From Diphasiastrum complanatum (taxonomy: Eukaryota; Streptophyta; Lycopodiopsida; Lycopodiales; Lycopodiaceae), in contig CM055099.1 of NCBI GenBank assembly GCA_029204225.1, forward strand, positions 68,317,084 to 68,381,083: 64,000 nucleotides of DNA. Reading direction: 5' to 3'. Positions 54,506 to 64,000 of the stretch are shown in pieces (position 1 is the first letter of the stretch; each line of letters opens with the position of its first letter). Made by a program: the position numbers and the translations under genes. The notes beneath the pieces were generated by a model that was not told where the DNA came from, did no database searches, and saw only the letters and a list, made by a program, of their open reading frames with translations.

Positions 54506-55085
54506 TGTTGTAAATTGTGTTCTTCAGTTGTTCTTTTGGTTTCTTGTTTTGAATGCTTGTCTCCTGAATTTGATAGCTCTTAAGCTATATCAAGTTTATG
54601 TCCATGTCTTGTACAAGGGAATCAGAATAATTCCTGACATAAATAGCCGATCACTCCAGTTGTATCTGGTTATTAGTTATGCTACATCATTTTGGACGTG
54701 GTCATACTATATAATTAATAATCATATGAGGGCCCAGACCTATAATTGGACATAGGAGCACATGCATGGTGAAGACTGCTTTAATGCAAGAATAGGAGGT
54801 CAATAGCTCAATTTAGGTTGCATGGGGATCCTAAAGAAAATATTCTCTCTCTCTTGAGGAGTCTAGTGGAAACTCGCCCATCCTCCTATTGTGAATTGTG
54901 ATTCTTGAGCCAGTTTCTCCTCTCTACTCTTGTGTTCTTCACTATGGCTTCGGGGTGGATTGGTTAGGGTATTGACTAGCCTTTCCATATTGGTTGGGTG
55001 GTTCATGCTCCAGAGGTGTCCTTTTGTTTTGCATGTGATTGAAATCCTGAAGATCTTCACTTGGTGGTTCTTACAGTGGTATCAG
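54506..55085 (+). repeat. LTR remnant ending at a plus-strand primer site
   Basis: At 55,075-55,087 GTGGTATCAGAGC follows TTCTTACA, the pattern of a plus-strand LTR end plus primer site. The LTR start was not found. The sequence before it is non-coding. Confidence 0.5.
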
Positions 55086-56159
55086 AGCTTGGATCACATC
55101 TACCAGGAGGTGGAGCTTGAGGATCTTGGATTTTGCAGTTCTTTTGGTGTAGCTCTTTGTTTCTTTTTCCAGGTGTTGGAATTCAATTTGAAGTAGGTGG
55201 ATTCTCAGATCCTTGGTGTACTTTCAGCCTAAAGATCATAATTGTAGATTTGCTCCATGAATTTTGATGGAAATCATAGGATTTTTTATGAATTTACTGA
55301 ATTTTTCACTTAGAATTGATGGTTTTTGCAAGAAATTGGTTATAGGATCTGGTGTATTACGTTTTCCAGATTGTACTTACTGTTTTACAGTCATTAATCA
55401 CATAATTTAATGATTGCATGTTGTTTGGAAAGTCAAAAGGTTGATTAGATAGTGATTTTGGACCAAAAAATGAGGTTTTTGGGCCATAAATGGGCTATAG
55501 AAACCATGGTTGACTTGAATCAGAACTTTTAGTGCTTGAATGCAAATGAATTACAGGAATTTGGATCTAATTGCACGAATTTGTGGATTTTCCCCACAAA
55601 TTTTGGTCAATATTGGTCCAAAAAAAAGTTTTTTGGAGATTTTTGGACTAATTTTGTGGTAGAGCTCAAAATTCTCAGCCAAGAATTGGTATGAACGTTT
55701 TCAGAGATGTAATGAAGCTGTCCCTAAGCTATCATGAAGTTTGGTAGGGATTAGACACCATTAGGGGGCTCAAAACACTAAAAAATAGTGTATTTTTGAT
55801 GATTTTTGAGCATGAATACCTCTCAATTGGGGGTCTAAACCTGTTGGTTCTTGTTACAAGCTTAAAGATATGTTGGATTTCCTCTGATATGAGCCATCAT
55901 GCATCCAATTTGGATAGATGTGCATTAGACACCAACATATTGAAGTTTTGCTTGTTGAAGGAGGCCAAAAATGCATTTTTTGCATGATCTGAGCTTATGA
56001 TTGCTTGATGGACCTGTTAGAAGCTTCTATGCCTCTCTAAAAAATCTTAGTAGAGTGCTTATAGCCTCTGATCCAAGGCTTATTGGGCTGGGATGTGATT
56101 TTTGATGATTCCTCTCTCCAAAAGTGCGCCCTCCTACCTATTTTTTAAAAAACATATCA
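55086..56159. other. No gene, leader-like sequence
   Basis: AT-rich, short frames only. It may be the leader of the element primed at 55,076, with its gag lost. Confidence 0.4.
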
Positions 56160-56696
56160 AGCACATTTGATATCCAAACACAAATTATTTCGCTCTCATA
56201 CCACTGCTGGGATTCCCACAGAAACAAACCTAGATGGAATTTGATTCTGCCCTCAGGTCTACTGCCCTCTGTGACATGATCTACAATCCTCCAAGGTGAG
56301 GACAAATACTATTGACCTACATATAATTCATTTGTGCATCCAACAAGATAAAACCAATGTGCGGAATAAGATTAAATCAGCTGATTCCAAACATACAACT
56401 GTCAGACAATCAAACATTCAATCATGTTCAAGACAAGAAATTCTTCTGCATAAAACATCTGTTGTGAAAGACCACACGACACGTCGGTGCAAAAGAAACT
56501 CTGTCATTCGCGAAATACCAAAACTTGTTGTGCTTACTAGCAGACTTCTTGAACATTAGCTAGCTACATAGTGCTCAGCTTACATTGGTATATTACCTAT
56601 GCTTTCCTTGCTTCTGCATAATTAATAATTATGATTTCCATGTATGCAGAGAGGAGGACATGATTAGTTGATCAAGAGATTACAAGAATGGCTGAT
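56160..56696 (-). repeat. Copia LTR plus primer site, copy 2
   Basis: Homologous to 48,681-49,228 throughout, including the decayed primer TGGTATGAGAGCG (minus strand, around 56,200-56,212). A stretch of roughly 30 bases present in copy 1 (around 48,969-49,001) is missing here. It may be the 5' LTR of copia-E, with about 1.7 kb of foreign sequence between it and gag. Confidence 0.7.
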
Positions 56697-57253
56697 TAGG
56701 CATGTTGCAACGGTATCCTATCAGTCTTTGGAGGACGACGTTCTCCTTGTACTTTCACGATCTCCTTTGTACTTTGACGAGTGGAGATCCACTACCCTTT
56801 GGGCCTTCGTGTCTTCTTCTCCCTCTTTGGCCTTGTCATCAGGTTGTCTTGGGTCCACGAACATTTTTCCTTCATGTCCAAGTGGCCTTTAGTCAACGAA
56901 TATTTTATCGTCGTCTTTGGGTCTTTACTCCTTGAAGCTCCGATGTTCGTGTCTAGGTAGCTTCCTTGTGTTTCCGTAGACTTGAGCTCGAAAGCTAATA
57001 AAGCTTTGTGGCTCGCAATATTTTGTTTCTTCAGTACCCGTAACAACAATTATATATCCAAGTAAAAATCAAAGAGGAAATCATCTAGGTGTACATCTAG
57101 TCTTATGACTAAGTTTGGATTGAGTAGAAAATCTTCTAATTCCATTGTTGATGGTTCATGTTTTCTCATGTTATTTCAGCGTTAGGGTAATTGCTATAAT
57201 GCATTGAGGGAGAGAAATTCTTCTAAATTTGAGCTATCGTATCACACTTCAAA
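56697..57253. other. No clear gene; possible LTR end
   Basis: The plus strand has CTCGAAAGCTAATAAAGCTT with an AATAAA signal (about 57,000), followed by AT-rich leader-like sequence before the gag scrap at 57,254. This looks like the R-U5 end of another LTR. The minus-strand 85-residue frame has no recognised domain. Confidence 0.35.
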
Positions 57254-57720
57254 ATGGAATCACAAATTTTACTTGAGAAGTTTGATGGCGTGAACTTCAA
57301 TACATGGCAAGTAAATTTTCAACTATTATTAAGCAAGGAGCATTTGTGGCCGGTTGTCAATGGGACTAAAATGAAGCTAGTCAATCTAGAAATTTGTTTG
57401 AAATGGGAAATGAAGGACAAGCTTGCTATTGCATCTATTTGCCTAGGGTTGGCAAATTTACATATTTAACATTTGGAATTTATAAAGACTTTGACATGGA
57501 TTTGGAAATTTATGGAACATCATCGACAAGTTGTGTCTTAGTTGAAGTCACTGATTAATCAACTTGTGGAGATTGTGGGAACGTTCACCACACACGCATG
57601 TGGTAGAGTATCATTTAGGGGCAAAGAAATGTTGTTAATTAAATAGTTAGTGGCAAAGATCATACTTCATATTATGGTCCTAACCCTTGAGTGTTCCTTT
57701 GCTAAACAATTACATTTGTA
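57254..57720 (+). pseudogene. Ty1/copia gag N-terminal scrap (a further family)
   Basis: The ATG at 57,254 opens MESQILLEKFDGVNFNTWQV, then LLLSKEHLWPVVNGT. This is a copia gag opening of a type distinct from families A-F. A stop at 57,467 and later stops end it, but gag-like wording continues (LINQLVEIVGTF). Confidence 0.7.
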
Positions 57721-60301
57721 AAGGCTATTGTATGGAGGGAGCTCCTAAGGCACATATAGTTACAAAGTCATAGAAGCATCAAATTTAAAACCTCAAGAAA
57801 AGCAGCTATCTACTAACAATGCTTTCAAAAAAGAACCACAAAACTATTGAGTCTGATTTGTCTTAGAGGTCTTCTTACAAGAGCATTTCACTCCACTAAG
57901 TCTCTTCAAATGTTGACATGTAGGAACACTAGGATGTCTTGAGATCCAGATAGCAACTTATCATATAATAGTAAGCAATAAAGATTTTACTTTTTACGTA
58001 CGCAATTGTTTAGCAGTCTACTACCAGTAAAGTAGCATACTTTCACCCTTTTATACAATTCTCCTAAAAAATTCAAAATTTTGTTTCCCATCCTAGGAAA
58101 CCCTAAATGCTACATAGTATCAATTGAAAATGGCTCTTCAAATGTGCATAGATCCCAAGCCAACCATCGAGACCATACATACCATATAGTAGTATTATAT
58201 ACAGCTCCAATTAGACTACCAAATTGCTTTGTATATAAAGCAAGAGTTGCATGTATCATCATGTACCTATGTGCAACCTGAATGCTCTACAATCATATAA
58301 ATGAAACCCTCAAAAGGACTTTATAAAAAATCATTGTGTAAAGAGACTACTCTGACAGGAACTATGATACAACTAAAAAGCTTCGATAGTATTGTTAGAG
58401 TAATGACATGCATTACTACCAGTGAAACACATTCCCTTCATGAGCTATAGGCATCAAATGTTCAGCTGAACTTTTGCGGACATCCATGTAAACTTATGGC
58501 ATTGATCATATACCCATATGTTCTTGTGTTCGTACCTCTCCATGGCTCATTATCATGATCTTGTAGACTCTGAAGTACCTCATCTAGAAATCCTCGTGAT
58601 TCACTTGGAACATCGCATATCTCATGTGCAACATACCATGGCTCATGTATAACAATATAAGTTCATCTCTTGTAGGCTGTGATGTACCTCATCTAGAGTC
58701 TCCATGATGCACAAGTTTTTTCCTACTATATGTCAAAAAATTAGTGAACAAATCAAAATTGCATGACACTTGCTGTGTAGCACCTTTATCTAGGTACCCT
58801 ATCAACAATCAGAATTTGAATATTTTCATCCTTATGTTAGGCACACAGTCTTTGATTTTTAGTATTGTTGTTTCGTCTTATCATTTTGGATATAATTTCT
58901 CCTAAGCTTTACTAGTTCCTATCTTTAAATCGAAGGGTGATAATAATACAAAGTCGTAAGGCCCCATATTTATAGTTATGGACTTGGACTATGCAATGTT
59001 AACTCATGGTTTGATGAGATTGTCTAAGGTTACAAAATACTTCAGTCTAATGTCTTAATTCAAGCCATAATTCTTGGTTAACCTATCTTGGATAGTGTTC
59101 ATGAAGTTACTAGATATTTGCTACACTTAAGGGAAATGCTCTTATGTGTGTCTGAAATGCAACATATGCGTTAGTAGGAATTAGAGGGAGTTGTGATAAA
59201 AAAATAATAGCTCATGAAGAAACTAAAATCAGCAAGACCATTACCATGCTTACATAGGTTTCTTTCCTTGGAGTGAAAAAGCATACTTTTGTATGTGCAC
59301 TACAGAGCATGTTCAATCCTAGTCAAAACCATAAGAAAAACGTTGGCATGCACTATCTAGTTTTGTATGTCAATAACATGTTCAATGTGTTTAAGGTATT
59401 TAATATGGAATTACAATATAAGAAATTTCATGTTACACTAAAATTAAAAATTATACCTCAAGCAAAAAGTAGCAAACAACAAAATCATTTCAGCAGCGGC
59501 ACTGATTACACAATTGATGCATCTTAACAATCTAAATTGATCTTCAAGTAGCCACTCTAGTTCACATCCCAAACCCCATCCACTACAAAAATGCATTTTT
59601 TCACTCCAAAAGACAAATAGCGTGTATGATCCTAAACTTGAAAATTTCAATCAAAGTATTGATCACTTTCATGTAGATAACACAACATCTGGCATAATGT
59701 ATGATGGTATCAGAAAAGACTGTTGAAGTTTATGCAATTAATACCAAGCCTATCACATGTTGGTAAGGTGAGCATAACTACAAAATCTGTCTTGTACCAT
59801 GTTTGAGAAAATGGAGTTGCCATTAAACTGAGCTTTCTGCTATGCAATGCAACTTACTCGCTATAAGAAAAAGCTTCTTTGCAACTCGAAACAAAATATT
59901 TCTACTCAAAGATAACTTTTAGAGTAATAACATGTCTAATCTTGTTTAAGTTGAAACATATGACAATGCATGTGGATGCTCTCTTGCCTTTGTACCTCTG
60001 CAAGATCAGATGTGACCAAGCCAGAATTGCATGGATGAAATAGTGGTCATTTTTTGAAAATCCAATTCAAGTGCAGCATGTCCTCTCATGCAATAAATGA
60101 AATGGATGATAAAGATTTAGCTCTTAAATTTCAAAAGTCTTTTTTCTTTTCCTTTTCTCTGTTGAATTGGCAGACTTAATTTTTTGCTTCTTTGCTAGAA
60201 CTCACTTAAGGATCTCTCGTTGCTAGTCTTCCGAAATGTGAGGCTGTGATTCCTTCAAGTGACTAGCTTCAGTATGATGGGGACGATGGACTATTAGAGA
60301 A
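57721..60301. other. 2.6 kb without a recognisable gene
   Basis: AT-rich. A degenerate repeat of about 95 bases is visible near 58,540-58,715 (CATGGCTCAT ... GTACCTCATCTAGA occurs twice). A plus-strand frame at 59,273-59,527 includes LVLYVNNM, faintly like copia RT, but without supporting blocks. Confidence 0.4.
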
Positions 60302-60853
60302 TGTAAAGGATTTCAGATCATTCAAGATCCAATCCATGTCCCTGATCTTTGGTTACAATAAGGAGCAAACCAACAATCTTGCCAATGTAGAAAAATCAGC
60401 ATCTACATACAAAATGAGATGCAAACTCTAAGAGATACTGATCAAACATGAACCAAAACATAAAATATGGTTGATGTTCGTACAATTACACTACCCTACT
60501 ATATTTCACATGTGTGGAACCGAAAATAGCAATAAATGATCATTCTACACATAGAATTGCAAGATAACATCAAGATGGTGCACCAATGAGTAGTAGAACC
60601 CAAAGAGAACCATGTATAATGTTGACATGAGAGAGAGAAGAGAGAAGATGTGTCTCTCCATGAGCTACATCCTTTTATAGAGTTTCCAAACCCTATTTGG
60701 CCACTTGCCTTTCCCTCCAAAATGTAAACCCTACTATTTTTGGGTCTAGATTCAATGTACCCAAAGTTCAAATTTGAATCTCTCTCAAACTCGACTACCA
60801 ACTTTTCCACACTTTCAAAAAGTGTTTATTGAATGTATTTTAAACTATATAAC
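60302..60853 (-). repeat. Copia-F LTR (3' copy of the deletion derivative)
   Basis: Homologous to 62,231-62,696 and to 50,738-51,293 on the other strand. It has a minus-strand TATAAAAGG near 60,671-60,679 and CACATGTGTG at 60,507-60,516. Confidence 0.8.
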
Positions 60854-60895
60854 TTCAAAAAGTTTATCTCTAAGTCTAAAATGAGTTTTGGCCTC

Positions 60896-61633
60896 TTATT
60901 GACAATTTACCAAAATATGCATAAGGAAGCTTTTTAGACTTTGCATAAGATCCACCGATCTTATTGATGCTAAAAGGTAACTTTGGAAAGTTGATACCAA
61001 TCTCCTTTTCCATTCCATCATTTTTGTTAGCCATAACAAAAGCGTCAAGCTTAAAAAGTCTATCTGTCTATTTCCCCTAGCAACCAAGATTTCTCTATCA
61101 TTTGACCAACACTTAGCAAATTCTTTGAAAGTGAAGGAATGTAAAGAACACCATCAAGTCTTGCTTTCCTATTAGTAGAGAGACAAATAGGAATTGAACC
61201 AATACCTTCAATCACACACTCACCACCATTGGCCATGTGAATTGCTTTCTTGGCTCCATCATAAGTGACCAAAGAAGTAAAGAACTCCTCGTGACTAGTC
61301 ATGTGTGAACTAGCTCCACTATCAATACACCATGAATCTTTTTCACCTTCACTTGATATTGGACTGGAAGAACACATCAAAAGAGAATGACCACCACCTA
61401 CATCCTCATCATTAGTAGTAAAGTTGATTTGCTTGCTAACTTCATCTCTTTGCTTCTTCAAACATTCATTTGCAAAATGCCCTTTGATTCCACAATAAAA
61501 GCATTTTAACTTGGACTTATCTTTCTTTTTTCCAAAAGAAGAATAAGAACTCCGTCCTCACCTTCCAAGTAGAATAGTTGATTGAGGTAAGCCTATCATG
61601 GCTCTCCAACATAAAGCCTCCACTTGTAGCCAT
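60896..61633 (-). pseudogene. Copia-F gag-protease with large internal deletions
   Basis: The ATG near 61,633 opens MATSGGFMLESHDRLTSINY. After STWKVR most of gag is missing, and the sequence goes on to KKKDKSKLKC and an intact zinc knuckle (CFYCGIKGHFANEC). Protease follows (WCIDSGASSHMTSHEEF), then VLYIPSLSKNLLSVGQM. The pre-integrase part then runs straight into the internal 3' end near 60,900. Integrase, RT and RNase H are absent. The internal region is only about 1.4 kb. Confidence 0.85.
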
Positions 61634-62220
61634 GTTGAAGTGACATGATCTTCTTCCACCTGTTCCAATGCACAAAGCACTCTCTTGAATGTCAACAAAT
61701 GAACTCAAGAAGAAATCACAAAGATATGGAACCTCTCAAATCTCTTCTAGCACTCTAACTAGAAAATCAACACATAAAATAGTGAAATCTTGATCAACCT
61801 ACGATCTATCCTCAATCTAATGATTCTTGACACTTCCTAAGATTGAAACACACTCAAATGAAGTTCAGTAACCTTACAAACTAGAGATCCAATCAAAATT
61901 AGGGTTTTCACAAAATCACAAAAAATTGAATATCTCAAATTCTACATGCAATTTCTAAAAACTTGATATATCTTCTTGTAGACTCCAATGAGACCTACCT
62001 AAAGCACCAAATATCATCTAAATCTAGTAAGCCAAGTGTGAAATCTAGTTTGATCAAGTATATAACTCTATATTGAGTTTTGACCTACAAAAGATCAATT
62101 CTACACATGCAAAAATGCTGATTTTTTAGTAGAGATCAATCTAGCATGCTCTAGCATTGGTAACTACTCCAAATCCTTGCTAAAGATGGCTGATCCTTTC
62201 ATAACCTGAAACACAATAGC

Positions 62221-62230
62221 TCTGATACCA
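62221..62230 (-). other. Copia-F primer-binding site
   Basis: TGGTATCAGA on the minus strand directly after the LTR end (CCTTCACA). Confidence 0.85.
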
Positions 62231-62761
62231 TGTGAAGGATTTTAGATCATTCAAGATCCAATCCATGTCCCTGATCTTTGGTTACAATAAGGAGCAAACC
62301 AATAATCCTGCCAATGTAGAAAAATCAGCATCTACATACAAAATGAGATGCAAACTCTAAGAGATACTTATCAAACATGAACCAAAACATAAAATATAGT
62401 TGATGTCGATACAATTACAGTACCCTACTGTATTTCACATGTGTGAACCGAAAATAGCAATAAATGATCATTCTACACATAGAATTGCAAGATAACATCA
62501 AGATAGTGCACCAATGAGTAGTAGAACCCAAAGCTATTTGGCCACTTGGCTTTCCCTCCAAAATGTAAAGCCTACTATTTTTGGGTCTAGATTCAATGTA
62601 CCCAAAGTTCAAATTTGAATCTCTCTCAAACTCGACTACCAACTTTGCCACACTTTCAAAAAGTGTTTATTGAATGTATTTAGACCTAATATAACACCAA
62701 AAAGTTTATCTCTAAGTCTAAAATGAGTTTTGGCCTCTTATTGACAATTTACCAAAATATG
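62231..62761 (-). repeat. Copia-F LTR (5' copy) lacking the TATA region, with internal 3' end outside it
   Basis: The LTR is 62,231-62,696. Compared with 60,302-60,853 it has lost about 85 bases after GTAGAACCCAAAG, which removes the TATAAAAGG box. Bases 62,697-62,761 match the internal 3' end of the element, so another copy once lay to the right. That is a tandem arrangement. Confidence 0.75.
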
Positions 62762-63560
62762 ACTAAACTATACTAAACTATTGAAATCGCTCACAGAGAA
62801 CACGAGCAAAGAAGAGAGCAGGAATATTTGTGGAACAGCTCTCCCACTACAATGGGCTGCTAGATGCAAAAACAGTCTAATAGAATGTTTATGCTAAGTG
62901 AGTGTTATTGTGCCCAACAAGATCTTATAAATTAATTTGTACTCGCAAAAACAAAAATGAGTACAGTCCACCGAAGAGATTAGAAATGGTTTGTGTGTGG
63001 TATTACTGAAAAATGGATTTAGTCAGAAGTTTAGTTCTAAAATAGATTGAAAGAGCAATATGATAGTGCAAGTTCCTCAAGCGTCAAAGACAGCCATCGT
63101 TTGATCAGAGATTGGAGTCATAGACGTCCGAGTTTCTGATCAGAGTGAGTGAACAAATGCAATCAAACAACAACGAAGTGCATTCAATCACAACAAGCAT
63201 TCATCTGCATTATACACAGATAGAAAAAAATGTTGCTGCTATATTACACTGAAGCACAACAATATAGCAGTTACAACCAGAATGATGGTGTAACTGAAAG
63301 GCTCAAGATCATTCGTCTCATGGACGGAGCATCACGTAGAGTGTGCCTGGATGATCCATTTATAGAATTCAGCCATGTATTAATTATAGTAAATATTTGT
63401 CACCTAATTAGGTAAGCCCAATTTCTCATATGCAGCCATCTGGGATTGCAAATATTGCAGTTGGAAAGTCTGGATAATTCTTTCTTGATGTAACACTTTT
63501 TGTGCATTCTTTTTAAAAGCTTTACTGAATTTTTTAAGATTTTACCATATTTGAAACAAA
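62762..63560. other. No gene seen
   Basis: AT-rich sequence with only short frames (the longest is 61 codons at 63,230). No repeat border or domain was recognised. Confidence 0.4.
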
Positions 63561-63564
63561 AGGT

Positions 63565-63745
63565 ACCAGCCCCAAAAGGTGAAAAAAAAGAAATTCAGAT
63601 GGCCAGCTGCGCGAGGCTTTTGCCGGCCATCTGATTTTGTATTTTCTACAAAACACTAGTTCCAAAAAGTAGAAAAAGAAAATCAGATGGCCGACTGCGC
63701 TAGGCTTTTGCATTGGGCTTTTGCCGACCATTTGATTTTCTACAA
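63565..63745. repeat. Two tandem units, each with a hairpin
   Basis: Each unit of about 85-90 bases has CAGATGGCC followed by CTGCGC-AGGCTTTTGC and then the inverted copy GGCCATCTG (unit 1) or a decayed CGACCATTTGATTT (unit 2). Both end in TTTTCTAC. No coding sequence. Confidence 0.7.
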
Positions 63746-64000
63746 TTAACTGTTTTCTAGTGATCTGAGTACTTTATCGACTCCACAGGTTGCTATTCAG
63801 GTATAGCGTTTGATCTTTTGTCAAAGCTTCCGTTTCAGACAATTGTGAAACTTGAGCTGAGCCATTTTATCAAAATTACTGAATATCCTGATATAGGATG
63901 AATAATGGGTCTAAATATCTTCAAACAAAAACGATGCTGATTGAGGATTGTTTTTATCATTTCTAGTATATTCTCACCTCTTCATTTACTTCCCCATGAT
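63746..64000. other. No feature seen
   Basis: AT-rich sequence up to the window edge without a frame or repeat I can name. Confidence 0.4.

Noticed and set aside
59273-59527. Possible copia RT scrap (LVLYVNNM)
   Set aside because: Only one short resemblance to the YVDD region, no neighbouring RT blocks in any frame.

Overview
The window looks like repeat-rich intergenic DNA from the nuclear genome of a land plant. I find no intact host gene, rRNA, tRNA or CRISPR array. Nearly every recognisable coding stretch belongs to a transposable element: Ty1/copia (at least five families), Ty3/gypsy, a Helitron and small inverted-repeat elements. Most are broken by stops and frameshifts. A plant is inferred from the element types, initiator-Met and tRNA-Asp primer sites, long CT/CA microsatellites and nested insertions. 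The species cannot be named from the sequence. One host-like candidate exists, an intron-and-exon-like segment present in two diverged inverted copies (about 16.9-17.3 kb and 31.9-32.6 kb).

Layout. 0-5.5 kb: copia fragments on both strands and two long CT arrays. 5.5-13.5 kb: a copia element (copia-D, minus strand, 6.8-12.9 kb) inserted in an older copia RNase H fragment. It carries a third, inverted LTR and a 174-bp target duplication. 13.5-15.3 kb: no genes. 15.4-21.4 kb: minus-strand copia and gypsy fragments out of order. 21.5-31.6 kb: a three-layer nest. Copia-A is split by a short inverted-repeat element, which is split by copia-B (23,318-29,529; 737-bp LTRs, TSD CTTTT). Copia-B is the youngest element here, with about four LTR differences seen by eye. 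31.7-32.6 kb: a gypsy integrase scrap and the gene-like segment. 32.9-48.7 kb: a Helitron Rep/helicase gene cut in two by an 11.5-kb gypsy element (35,429-46,949; TSD CATGC). 48.7-56.7 kb: minus-strand copia-E broken by plus-strand copia-F and other LTR pieces. 57-64 kb: a copia gag scrap, a tandem copia-F deletion derivative, and hairpin-forming repeats near the end.

How the parts relate. Copia-B, copia-D and the gypsy element are the near-complete units. Each has paired LTRs and a primer-binding site, but none can be autonomous. Copia-B has one premature stop and a Gly at the first catalytic Asp of reverse transcriptase. Copia-D has one stop and one frameshift. The gypsy element has many stops and an in-frame loss of the RT active site plus RNase H. 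It also carries a long extra sense-strand reading frame between integrase and the 3' LTR. A short motif, CCTTCGCC, is clustered both in the gag leader and in the leader of that extra frame. This is the most unusual organisation in the window. The LTRs of several copia families share a 10-bp palindrome, CACACGTGTG, which suggests a common regulatory input. Coordinates of fragment edges are approximate, and identities are by eye.
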